NCBI RefSeq assembly: GCF_000003815.2
Contig: NC_049982.1
Location: 31,036,407-31,100,406 of the forward strand
Source of the DNA: Branchiostoma floridae
Lineage: Eukaryota > Chordata > Leptocardii > Amphioxiformes > Branchiostomatidae
Reading direction: 5' to 3'
Length of the DNA: 64,000 nucleotides
Below, piece after piece: positions 36,501-44,593 of the stretch (its first letter is position 1; every line of letters starts with the position of its first letter). A program made the position numbers and the translations under genes. The notes under the pieces are model-generated. The model had not been told where the DNA came from and ran no database searches. It worked only from the letters and a program-made list of their open reading frames with translations.

Positions 36501-39500
36501 AAATATAAGCTTTTCATCCATAAATTGCTAATTTGGGGCCATTTTTTACAGTCCGCTACACGGTAAAAATGAGTTTTCCTGGGATAGTGACTGATATGGC
36601 AATGAAGGTCAAGACTTCTTCTGTATACTGAGTAAAAAAGAAAAAAAGTTATCCGAGACGTTTTCCGCGAGCTCCGATGGCGCTAAAACACCCAAAACGC
36701 ACATAGAACGCACGATCTGGGTAATCAGGCGACGAAACGCTTTACCGCTATCGCGCGCACTAATACCAGGAAGTGTTCGCCGCACGATCAAATCTCCGAC
36801 ACCATAAAACGCTACGAACAACAAGCATTTGGAGAAGTAAAAAAGATTGTAGACTTCTAAAGCGATAGCCGAAAAATCTAGAGCCAAAACTATGGAGACA
36901 ACCTCTGATTTGCGTCTTATTCTTACGGACTATTTGGTCATCTGGTCACTTGAAATTCCGAACCGGAACCTAAACAACGAGCCGGTACCCATCTTCTCTC
37001 TTGTTCGTCCGTCGACATCAAAGATGACCAGTGACATCACGTTGTCTCGTCAGGGGCAAATACAGTGAAATCCACCCATAGTATAAACTAACACCATTTT
37101 ACGCAAGGGCCACAAAAGTCGACACGTTCAAACGTTTACCATTTCATATATCAGTGAAAGAAAAAAAATATTGACTCACTTTCCGTGCAAACCACACCAG
37201 CGTCCTCACTGTGTCTACAGTGACGTAGGCCCCATCCGCTGTGGCTGCACTGTTCGATGTTTGTCTCGGAACCCTCGCAGTCCAAATCGTTCAGCCAGAT
37301 TGGCCCTGACCCCTCCCCGAAGGCTGCTTGAGATAAGGCATTCACAGCTCTTTCGTATCCCAGCTGACGGCAGATCACGTTGGCTTCGTTCATGTAAAAA
37401 CCGTCATCACAGACGGTCCCCCACTGTCCGTCATGGTACACTTCAACCCTGCCCTTGTTGGAGAAACTTCCACCCACGAGTCGGATGTCTAAAATAAGAC
37501 GACATTGAATGGAAATGATGCATTTAAGAGAGACTGTCCATTGGTAAGTACAAATTATATCATAAAGTTCCAGGCTCTGATAAAATTAGGTTCGTATTTT
37601 GTTGCTAACATAGTACCACGACAGGAAATAGGTTAACCCTATTTAGACCGGTGAGGGGGCTTTTGTGGCCTGTGCCAAATTTCATGTCTCATAACGGCTT
37701 ATGCTACGTATACAGCCACCAAATTTAGTGACTTTTACTAAAATATAACTGACAACTATTTCGCAAAGTTTCAGAAATATTCTTTTTTTCGTGTTGCCAT
37801 GGTTGCACGAAAAAAAGAATATTTCTGAAACTTATTGACAGGCATTTTTGACGAAAATCACTCATTTCTGTCCTAACCAATGTATTTTTCTCATTTATTT
37901 GCTATATTGCTGCTATGTTTAACATAAATAAAGCCTTATGTTATCAAGAACATCTTTTATAATTAAATATGCATAAATTATGCTAATTTGATTATATCAT
38001 CGGCCAAAATTCAACATGGTGGACCAAATGACCAGATCAAGAATATCTAGCTTATTATCCCTAGAATTTGCAAATACCTGGCCTTTGTTTATCAAAAACG
38101 TTTATATGAAAGTTTTTAGTCTATTTCAATTGTCTTTTGCGATTATTTGTCGCAAAAATGTACTTTTTGAAAATTCAAGATGGTCGAGCCCAACTGGTGA
38201 CTTAAATATGCATGACATTATTTTATGACGTCATTTCGACGTCATTAATGTTGCTATTGGCAACACAAGTCGTCTCCAATTGGTGTTACTTTTTGTGGCA
38301 TACCTTGAATTTTCTGGGAATACCCCTTTTTCGTGGCTCCAGGCAAAGCAATTAAAATGATGACGTCACAAATACGTCAAATTACGTCAAAATAGCGTCA
38401 AAATGAATATGGTTAAATATTGAAATATCTATATCATATTCCACAAATTTTGTGGTCATATCACATCAAGTTGTTTATGAAGAATTCTAAGTCTACTGAC
38501 CTGCGCCTGGTCCGCCCTGCTCCACACCACCCAGGTTGGCATCTGTTAAACGTTAAACATGTCAACACTATGGCTATCACATCAAAATGCAACCTTTTAT
38601 AAAAAATGACAAGGATAATTTGCCACCAATGAGGGTACCAATGTGTTAAATTTGTGGTCCTGGCCCATGAACTAATAGTGTCCTAGTGTTTCTTAAAGCA
38701 AATAAGATGAAAAAAAATACTAGGAAAAATCTAGATCGACTGAGAAATTTAAAGTACACTGACCTGCGCCTGGTCCACCCGGCTCCGCGCCTCCCAGGCC
38801 GGCATCTGTTAAACGTTTAACATGTCAATACTATTCCTAATACTTCTACTGAGGCAACTAGACCAAATACTACATAAAAGTTAGTTTTGTGTATCAGTTT
38901 TGCTTGTGGAGTACGATCTGAAACCTCCTTAGCAACAGCCTTAGTAACGACTTAAGCAACGATATTGTCACTACAAGCTGACAGATCTGTCATCCTTCAC
39001 ACGTTCATATCTCCAGACTTAAATGACGGATTTCGATCATTTAAAGTTTCATATACAGCGCATGAAACGGAAGGTAAGTCTAGATCATTAGACATAGCGC
39101 CATAGGTAGTGTGAAAAAATTCACGATATTGGAATATAACGAACTAATTTTGACGAGAAAATCTCACAAAAAATCCGATTTTAGGTTGCCATAATTTTGT
39201 ATTGAACCTTGTAATAAATTGCTATTTTCCGATCCTATAAGCAGGTTCTACTAGTCTGTAAATTTTCATTGAAGAATATTGATGTTTAATTTTTTTGTTG
39301 TTAAAGTCATAATTTTTTGGGCTTATTTTGATGGTGATAGGTTTGAAGGCTGGTAGCCGGTATCAAAGCTACCATACCAGAATGGCTATCACGTCAAAAT
39401 ATATGCCACAGTATACTATAAAAAGTGACGAGGAGAATTTGCCACCCCGGACAGTACAAATATATTTTGGGTACCTGTCCCATAGACTAACCAAACGTGC

Positions 39501-41374
39501 CCAAGTGTATCTTGAAGCAAATAAGATGAAACAAGTGCTTTTAAAAAACACTGACGTTTGCCCTTTATAGTGTCTCTGACATGTTTCAACCCCCCCCCCC
39601 CCCCCCTGGGGCAAATTTGGTACAGACTGCACCAATCGTGTTGTTGCCAGGAGAGCTATATACGTGACGTTTTATTAATGTGTCATCCTTAACACATACA
39701 TATCTCCAGATTTCATTGACGTATTTCGATCATTTAGAGTTTAAATATGCCACCCCGATATGTGACATTTGGGGGCATGTCCCATGGACTAACAGTGTAC
39801 TACTGTGTTTTGAGTCCACTTACCTGCGCCTGGTCCGCCCGGCTCCACGCCACCCAGGCCGGCATCTGTTAAACATTAAACATGTTCTACTAAGGCAACA
39901 AGACCAAAACATTCCTAAAAAAATTAGTTCGGTGTATCAGTTGTGGAGTACGGTCTGAAACCTCCTTATCAACAGCCTTAGTAACGGCTTTAGCAACGAT
40001 ATTGTCACTACAAGCTGACACATGTTTCATCCTTCACACATTAATATCTCCAGATGACGGATTTTTATCATTTAAAGTTTGATATTTAGCGCATGATACG
40101 CACTGTAAGTCTAGACCAACTTGCAAGGACCCAGAGGTAATGTGAATAAATGCACGATATTGGAAAATAGCGAATACATTTTGACGAGAAAATCACAAAA
40201 AATTAGACTAAAGGTGGCCATAATTTTGTATTTAATATTGATATGGAAATCAATTGATATTTTCATGATCCTCTTTGCAGGTTCTACTGTCCTGTAAATT
40301 TTCATTTAAAAATATTGATGTTTGATTTTTTCCCCTCCAGCTTCCCCTTGTTTAAATCCCGGATCATTTAGAGGGTGATAGGTTTGAGGGATGATAGCCG
40401 GTATAGAGCTAACATATACAGTCAAACCTGTCTATAGCGGCCTCTCAAGGAACTGGAGAGATGTGGCCACTATAGAGAAAATGTTGAGCAATTGACCACG
40501 AGGAATAAGTTATACATGATTTCAGTACCCACTAATCTTTCTCATCAAGTAAAATTGTCTAGATCGTCTCAAAATCCGACTGACCCTGCCAAAGTAAAAT
40601 TTACCCAAAATGATTGATATTTCCATGCGCAGTGTTGGTAAGTTCACCTAAAAAGACTTGCACTTTAACGTTCAAGGCACGCGTACCTTCCGTTACCGCC
40701 CAAATGACCCTGTCGGAACTCCAAATCCTCGCAAACTACGATTTCAAACATGGCGCAGGGTGACATACGGCCGCTGTATTGTCACAATAGGCAGTGTTTC
40801 TGTATATACGGGGCCGTAAATCGCGTGGCCGTAGCCGCGTTGGACAGGTGGCCGCTATAGACTATTTTAAGATACTAAGGTCGATGGGAAAAATCCAAGG
40901 GCCCGACAAAAAGAGACCGCAATGGCCAAGTGGTCGCATATACAGGTTTGACTGTACCAAAATATATACCACAGAAATTCTACTATACAAAACCAAAAAA
41001 AAAAGCAAAATTTGTTTCCCCGGAAGGTACGGATAGATAAAATTTGGCGCCCTGGCCGATGGACTAACAGTGTCCTAGTGTGTCTTAAAGCAAATAAGCA
41101 AAAAAAAAATAGAGCCATCTAGATCGACTGAAGAATTTTAACTCCACTTACCTTCGTCTGGTCCACCCGGCTGCACTCCACCCAGGCCGGCCAGAAGCCC
41201 GAAAAATCCCGATAGAAAGTTATCCAATTCGGCCATTCCCTCCTCCAAGTTACCCCCGTGAGCAGCCGGAGCTGCGGGCGGCGCCTCTGGCTCTGCCTCT
41301 GGCTCCTGTCCCCGAGCAGTCAACATCATCGCAAGCACCACCACGGTGGCTACTTGGCAGGCTGTTACCTTCAT
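15569..41374 (-). CDS. SRCR gene B: secreted Gly/Pro-repeat and triple SRCR protein
   Basis: Predicted exons in order: 41374-41152 (signal peptide), micro-exons 39865-39824, 38805-38764 and 38542-38501, SRCR exons 37488-37180, 17536-17228 and 16272-15964, then perhaps 15579-15569. All internal junctions are phase 1. The product would be about 428 residues: signal peptide, acidic Pro/Ala-rich segment, four copies of a 14-residue Gly/Pro repeat, three SRCR domains. SRCR domains bind microbial or protein ligands outside the cell; a secreted innate-recognition role is inference. The intron between SRCR1 and SRCR2 is 19.6 kb because it holds the giant palindrome; the equivalent intron in gene A is 334 bases. 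Whether so loaded an intron still splices cannot be told from sequence. Confidence 0.65.
15964..16272 (-). CDS. SRCR domain exon 3 of gene B
   Basis: 309 nt, phase 1 at both ends, acceptor TTATTTCAG and donor GTGAGT. It encodes one complete SRCR domain: an IRLEGG start, [17 protein letters not shown], the ICRLMGY core, a GPIWLD motif, then [13 protein letters not shown] and a VVC end. Six cysteines are present, the group A pattern, although group A domains are usually split across two exons. The upstream Met at 16348 lies in the intron and is not a start. Confidence 0.88.
16380..17227. repeat. Intronic foldback-derived repeat with TGACGTCA cluster
   Basis: This intron (SRCR2 to SRCR3 of gene B) contains one arm of the intronic foldback family found at 45341-51453: cgacgcaacgacgtcaaaatgacg, then gatattgtcggccatcttgg, cccattgccatggcaac, then cgtttgggagctt and acttttacccc. 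Two perfect TGACGTCA palindromes and one near-perfect copy lie within 16433-16464. No coding sequence seen. Confidence 0.6.
17228..17536 (-). CDS. SRCR domain exon 2 of gene B
   Basis: 309 nt, phase 1 at both ends (acceptor TTATTTCAG, donor GTGAGT). Encodes a full six-cysteine SRCR domain with [17 protein letters not shown] at the start, [11 protein letters not shown] in the middle and the [18 protein letters not shown] end. It is most similar to SRCR2 of gene A (51924-51616); both read [11 protein letters not shown] and [12 protein letters not shown], so the domain type predates the gene duplication. Confidence 0.88.
17537..18545. repeat. Intronic foldback-related repeats
   Basis: Part of the large intron of gene B. 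Contains phrases shared with other introns of the family (cccgttgccatgacagcacgg, tgttgccatggcaatt, aagatggcggacaaatgacgtcat) and TGACGTCA palindromes at 18315 and 18471. A short extra stretch at about 17600-17690 is not in gene A. No exon is seen. Confidence 0.5.
18548..19036 (+). repeat. tRNA-derived SINE
   Basis: The head has a Pol III A box (gtagcgcagtggc) and B box (ggattcgaatccgg) at tRNA-like spacing. The body has the phrase cttgggaaaggcactttac, like the conserved central domain found in several animal SINE families. It ends in an A-run at 19027-19035. Near-matching flanks (tacatacttc before, tacataattc after) suggest a target-site duplication. Roughly 480 bases, apparently full-length. 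Confidence 0.75.
21996..22600. mobile_element. 605-bp MITE with CACTC/GAGTG ends
   Basis: Terminal inverted repeats of about 25 bases (CACTCTTTAACCCC then AAGCGATCGAA, one mismatch) bound this segment, which is absent from the right arm. At the matching place the right arm reads cacgcc-cact-agatg, while the left arm has cacgcc before and gcagatg after. CACT ends suggest a CACTA-like origin; a target-site duplication is not clean. Inside are GC-rich sequences with no convincing gene. Confidence 0.7.
22951..23910 (+). repeat. 94-bp satellite array, left arm
   Basis: About ten units of roughly 94 bp, each with gctgtggtaaggtgtgg, a gcggtaaaacagg segment, gacgggctacggcaaacgca, then ctcctgtacggagcgtggtag. 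Two sub-types alternate irregularly: units with gtggttctgcgg and units with gtggtaacgcgg. No coding or tRNA features. Confidence 0.92.
24231..24366 (-). pseudogene. Reverse transcriptase fragment, left arm
   Basis: The minus strand encodes about 45 residues typical of non-LTR reverse transcriptase: [17 protein letters not shown], then [14 protein letters not shown]. The same fragment is mirrored in the right arm at 28590-28710, so it was in the palindrome before the arms separated. No other RT motifs accompany it. Confidence 0.65.
24373..26539 (-). mobile_element. 5'-truncated L2/CR1-type LINE in left arm
   Basis: The palindrome's left arm is interrupted here but the right arm reads through (28540-28590), so the segment is an insertion. 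TAATTA on each side (24367-24372 and 26540-26545) is a candidate target-site duplication. The insert encodes RT and C-terminal parts only, with a 3' UTR of about 600 bases. Confidence 0.7.
24977..26491 (-). pseudogene. LINE ORF2 fragment (RT), frameshifted
   Basis: Three overlapping minus frames (26491-26240, 26418-25789, 25870-24977) together give RT motifs in order: [10 protein letters not shown], a GFIRGDST box, [14 protein letters not shown], a GVPQG box, FLIYIND and the catalytic LFADDSS, then the C-terminal [11 protein letters not shown] and LGWEKL motifs. Frame changes occur near 26290 and 25870. No endonuclease domain, so it is truncated and dead. Confidence 0.8.
26693..27092. other. 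Palindrome spacer, left part
   Basis: Unique AT-rich sequence between the left arm and the GAGCGC-rich MITE. No gene or repeat recognised. Confidence 0.5.
27093..28145. mobile_element. MITE with GAGCGC-rich subterminal repeats
   Basis: Ends are inverted copies, CCCCCTTTCCACT and its complement, with similarity continuing about 40 bases (ctctcacggcgctc against ctcaccgcgctc). Both subterminal regions (27115-27430 and 28010-28130) are packed with GAGCGC/GCGCTC words in both orientations; the 600-base core is AT-rich. No target-site duplication or transposase is seen. It sits exactly in the hinge of the giant palindrome. Confidence 0.75.
28590..28710 (+). pseudogene. Reverse transcriptase fragment, right arm
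   Basis: Mirror copy of the fragment at 24231-24366: the plus strand encodes [11 protein letters not shown]-like and [14 protein letters not shown] residues, with a frameshift in its 5' part. It begins abruptly next to unrelated sequence. Confidence 0.55.
29120..29660 (-). repeat. 94-bp satellite array, right arm
   Basis: Reverse-complement counterpart of the left array with about five to six units (ttaccacagcggaccacta, taccacgccccgtac, gtgttgcgtttgccgtagcc). Units differ in detail from the left array and some carry short insertions (cacatgtacacctt near 29237), so the arrays have evolved separately. Confidence 0.9.
30680..33986 (-). mobile_element. CR1/L2-type LINE in the right arm
   Basis: The left arm has an uninterrupted ggcaccaatcctgcc where the right arm is split by this 3.3-kb segment, with CCAA on both sides (30676-30679 and 33987-33990). 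Reading on the minus strand: part of a PHD finger, endonuclease, reverse transcriptase, a 95-base 3' UTR. The 5' end is truncated within or just before the PHD region. Confidence 0.88.
30775..33965 (-). pseudogene. LINE ORF2: PHD finger, endonuclease and reverse transcriptase
   Basis: The frame begins with a PHD-type zinc finger ([22 protein letters not shown], then WHCAIC after an in-frame TGA at 33806-33808). The endonuclease follows ([33 protein letters not shown]) to about 32690, where a one-base frameshift occurs. The RT frame (32649-30775) is open for 624 codons: [61 protein letters not shown] and the catalytic SRLFADDTA, then the C-terminal [10 protein letters not shown] region. Only two visible lesions make this a young copy. 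PHD-like fingers ahead of the endonuclease are known in CR1/L2-group elements of invertebrates. Confidence 0.88.
36312..36970. mobile_element. 659-bp MITE with GGTTCCGGTTCGGA ends
   Basis: Terminal inverted repeats GGTTCCGGTTCGGA at both ends, each flanked by TAAA (36308-36311 and 36971-36974), a 4-bp candidate target-site duplication. No transposase frame. It lies just outside the right edge of the giant palindrome. Confidence 0.7.
37180..37488 (-). CDS. SRCR domain exon 1 of gene B
   Basis: 309 nt, phase 1 both ends; acceptor TTATTTTAG, donor GTGAGT. Encodes a complete SRCR domain with six cysteines: [46 protein letters not shown], then a VVCTE end. It matches SRCR1 of gene A (52567-52259), sharing RQLGY, RAVDAL/RAVNAL and [10 protein letters not shown]. 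Confidence 0.88.
37489..38500. repeat. Intron shared with gene A, with CRE-like palindromes
   Basis: This intron matches 52568-53553 of gene A almost base for base except for small changes near 37800-37830. TGACGTCA occurs at 38226 and 38361, with further TACGTCA words following. No exon seen. Confidence 0.7.
38501..38542 (-). CDS. Micro-exon 3 of gene B (14-residue Gly/Pro repeat)
   Basis: 42 nt between acceptor TTAACAG and donor GTCAGT, phase 1 both sides. Reads [13 protein letters not shown] after a junction Asp. The first-repeat Gly is replaced by Asn and Pro by Gln relative to the consensus, as in the gene A counterpart at 53554. Confidence 0.72.
38764..38805 (-). CDS. Micro-exon 2 of gene B (14-residue Gly/Pro repeat)
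   Basis: 42 nt, acceptor TTAACAG, donor GTCAGT, phase 1. Reads [13 protein letters not shown]. One Val-to-Ala change relative to the consensus. Confidence 0.72.
38806..39823. other. Intron of gene B
   Basis: AT-rich intron with a 20-base C-run near 39589-39606. Parts are shared with the intron after the equivalent micro-exon in gene A. The small ORFs are not supported. Confidence 0.5.
39824..39865 (-). CDS. Micro-exon 1 of gene B (14-residue Gly/Pro repeat)
   Basis: 42 nt between acceptor TTAACAG and a perfect donor GTAAGT, phase 1. Reads [13 protein letters not shown], the consensus repeat. Confidence 0.75.
40419..40954. mobile_element. Pogo/Tigger-like MITE in gene B intron 1
   Basis: Begins CAGTCAAACCTGTCTATA and ends with the inverse (tatacaggtttgactg), flanked by TA on each side, the Tc1/mariner-type target duplication. 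536 bases. The CAGTCAAACC end and TA target fit pogo/Tigger-derived MITEs. The same element is at 55378-55931 in gene A, at the equivalent place. Confidence 0.82.
41152..41374 (-). CDS. First exon of SRCR gene B (signal peptide)
   Basis: The exon starts at the ATG at 41374 and ends at a clean donor (AAG then GTAAGT), phase 1. Residues 1-23 are a signal peptide with a Val/Leu/Met core. Next is an acidic Pro/Glu/Ala stretch ([15 protein letters not shown]), then a helix-like [18 protein letters not shown]. The last 14 residues ([13 protein letters not shown] and the split codon) are the first copy of the Gly/Pro repeat, so the micro-exons look like copies of this exon's end. The frame continuing past the donor (Lys-Trp-Ser-stop) is intron. 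Confidence 0.85.
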
Positions 41375-41416
41375 CGTTCTTCAAAAAACATTCACCGAGG
41401 GGAACAAAAATCATCG

Positions 41417-41423
41417 ATATATA
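41417..41423 (-). promoter_or_regulatory. TATA box of SRCR gene B
   Basis: TATATAT lies 43-49 bases upstream of the ATG and is conserved, with its surroundings, in gene A (56403-56409). The leader would be only about 15-20 bases. Confidence 0.5.
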
Positions 41424-43430
41424 GCAAATTCAATATATTAATCTACCAGAAAATAGTTCCAGAACTTCAATGTAAGAGAAGTTAAAAGTTGACACGTTCG
41501 TGCGTACCCTCTACTTGTCACTTAGTCTCTGCGATGCCGTCCGTTTCCTTTTTGCCCTACCGACGTTGTGGGATGATATGTATATGTAACATGGTGGAAC
41601 AGTCGGAAAATTGCCCCACTAGTTTAGTAAAAGTAGCCACACCAAGTTCACAGTTCAAATGCAGATGATTGAGTCCAAAATAAAGGACACGTGAATATAT
41701 GGGTACTTGCAATATTGTAAATCGTCTATTTCTACGTTACTTTGGTTCGTCATGTTTGTTGCATTCTTTTATATTTAACGAAACTATGATAGTAATTTTC
41801 AAAGGAAGACAAAATAAAGATTTTCTTTGCGTATCCAGATGCTAGTAAAGGATAGTATATCCTGAAAAAAAGCCGGTTTCCGAGAATGTATATCCTGAAA
41901 AAGAAGCCGATTTCCGAGAAGGCTTCAGTTTTGCACGATTAACCCCCGTAAAGGAAATGACCTTATGACCAAATGGGTATTAAAAGCGGCTAACTTCAAA
42001 CAGATTCCACAGCAATTTAACGCTCTTAGCATAAATAGCATAAATCCGGCTATTATAATTATGGAAACTTATCTTCTGTCCTATCCATGTGGGCACAACG
42101 AATCGTGGTCAGTTTCTAAAACACCGGTTGCTTTGGGCGGTAAGCAGCCAAACTTTTTCTCCAGGCAGAGGTTCCGGTGGGCATGAAGAAACTGGACCAA
42201 TATAACCAATCACATTGAAATTTACGAGACTTTGATCATGCCCGAATGGGACTTGCTTCTTGAAAGAATTGTTAGAAGATTACAGTTTTTAAAGTAAAAC
42301 ATAATTGACTATAAAATAGACATATCCTGAATAGGTCACTCCTCTTTAGCTAGATGACCCAATCCTTCTGGACACGTGACTTTATACGCGGGTGACCTCA
42401 CCAATGGGTCAAATGTTTTTGGAAGTCGATGTCGTCCATGGTCGCGCACAGTGAAATGCATTATGGGTAATATGCCTAAGGCTCCTAGAAAATAACGACA
42501 ATTTTTTGGCAAAAAAGCAGGAGGATTGTGTTTTGCACTAACTTTCCTACGTTATACGGCTTAATTTTCTATAGAAATATTACAAAGATAACAAACTGCA
42601 TATTATGGACATGCCAAATTTCAGATAAATCCACTTTGCAAAATGACTTTTATTTATAGATGTCAAGACAAAGACTCAAAAGTTAAAAGTGCAGATTAAA
42701 GTTTTATATCTTAGCAAAGAAGTGATGCAGGATTTTCGCAAAAACTATGTAAGTGAGATGCTTATTTAATAATGTTCAATTTCAATGGCCATGAGTTTTA
42801 TTGTACATGTTTGCACAACTCTAGGCCTCTAGTTCAGTGGCACAGTGAAAAACTGTGCAGATTTGTCAAGCATGTAGTTTACTGTAATTTGACCAAGTAT
42901 AGATATATTTTGTGCCAAGAATTTTTTTTTCATTCTCTCTCAATTTTCAGCCAATTAGGGAATTTTTTAAACCTATACCTAACAAGATAAGAATTAAAAT
43001 CTTGCTGTCATTTCAAATTTCTGGCCATGTCACTAAGACGGGCACACTGAATAAGTATAGTTAAAAACAGAAATTAAAAGAAAATAATGATAAAAAAGTC
43101 AAACGCGACAATTCCAAATGACGAACTTGTACTCAAGAAACCATTTGCGATAAAATCTTTATTTGACAATACTAATATTGAAGAACATTTCATGATGCAT
43201 ACTTCTTGAACTTATTCATCCTTACTACCATAATGAAAACAACGAACCGAAGTATAATGTTCCATTTACTACAAGTCTTTAATTTTTCTTGTATAATCGT
43301 GACATGCATAAGAAATGACTCAATCACTATGATCTAGAAAGAAATTGATTATATATAGATTTATCATCATTACCTTCGTATTGTACATAATTATCATTTG
43401 CACATGGGAATTGATGTTATGAGTAGAATT
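41424..43430. other. Upstream region of SRCR gene B
   Basis: Matches the region upstream of gene A (56410-57340) over about 1 kb, including a repeated phrase ggatagtatatcctgaaaaa, which here is doubled (41853 and 41888). No gene seen between here and the 3' flank of gene A. Confidence 0.5.
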
Positions 43431-44582
43431 ATACAGAACTTCTGAACATCATTAATAAAAGACTCTTTTTGCACAACCTTTGTCAGCTTCATGCGTCGAT
43501 GACTGTCAACTTCCTCAGAGCAAGTCTGCCAAATTTCCATTGCACTGCTGCTATCAATGTGCACGGTTTGTATGAAAATACTTTACGTTTGGGACTGCAT
43601 CTGCAAACAGCGACACCTATAGCTGCAGTACAATGTGAACCAGTCAAAACAGCCATGAGAAAGACCACAGACCGTCACCGAAACGTCGATAGAAATAAAA
43701 GCAACGGTTCTAGAAAATTTCTCTTTACTCAGTTACTTACAAACTTGATGAAACTATTTACGGACATTAGACATCGTGAAATAAAGTCACATTCTTTTTT
43801 TCTTTCCATAGACGGCTATGCTATAATACGTGTTTCACGTTCATAATGAAGCTGCAAGACATGTTACCATATATTCATTCTATGTTGAGCACATTTACCC
43901 TATATCATGGGGAAAATTTCCTATGACCAGTAACCATACGTTCTTTGTTTATAGCAATTACAAACTACAATAATTAGTCAATCCCCGCAAGTGTTAATTT
44001 TCGCTGTTAGATTACAACTGCAGCACTCAGGACTGTGTACCTCCGACCTAGCGCACAGTTGCTTTTAAAATCAGGTCAGCTGGCTAAAAGGGAAATTTCT
44101 AACCGCTAAAAACGCGCTTCCATTCAGCCGTTAATTTTTTGGCCCCGTATTCTTCTACAGTGTCCACGTATAGAGTAATACATGAATGAGACCTAAAGCT
44201 AAGGGCACAGCCCGCCGTACGTGCAAATACGTGCTGTCTACGTGTCAAGGTGTGGGCAATCTTTTGGGATCCGTAAGTGGTTAGTACCGCCTTCGTACGG
44301 ACTCGTAGGGAATCCGACGGATTTTGGAGCACTCAGACACGCCGTAGAACTTTACGTGCAGGCAAAACTTTATGTGCCATCGGGCTGCGGATTCGCCCCC
44401 CTGTGCAGCCTGGACGTTTTCAGAAATACGTGGCGGACGTGGCCACCCCCCAAAAAACGTACTGACAAATTGCACGTACGGCGGGTTATGCCCTTAGCTT
44501 TACATGCAATTATCCAGGGTCTTAAACACGTGTGGCTGATGAACCGGATGTATTTTGGTTTCTTCTCATCACACGCTCCCGG

Positions 44583-44593
44583 TTAGTGTTGAT
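44583..44593 (-). CDS. Candidate terminal exon of SRCR gene A
   Basis: Phase-1 acceptor ACACACAG followed by Asp-Gln-His-stop, at the place matching 15579-15569 in gene B. Tentative for the same reason: the coding part is tiny. Confidence 0.35.
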
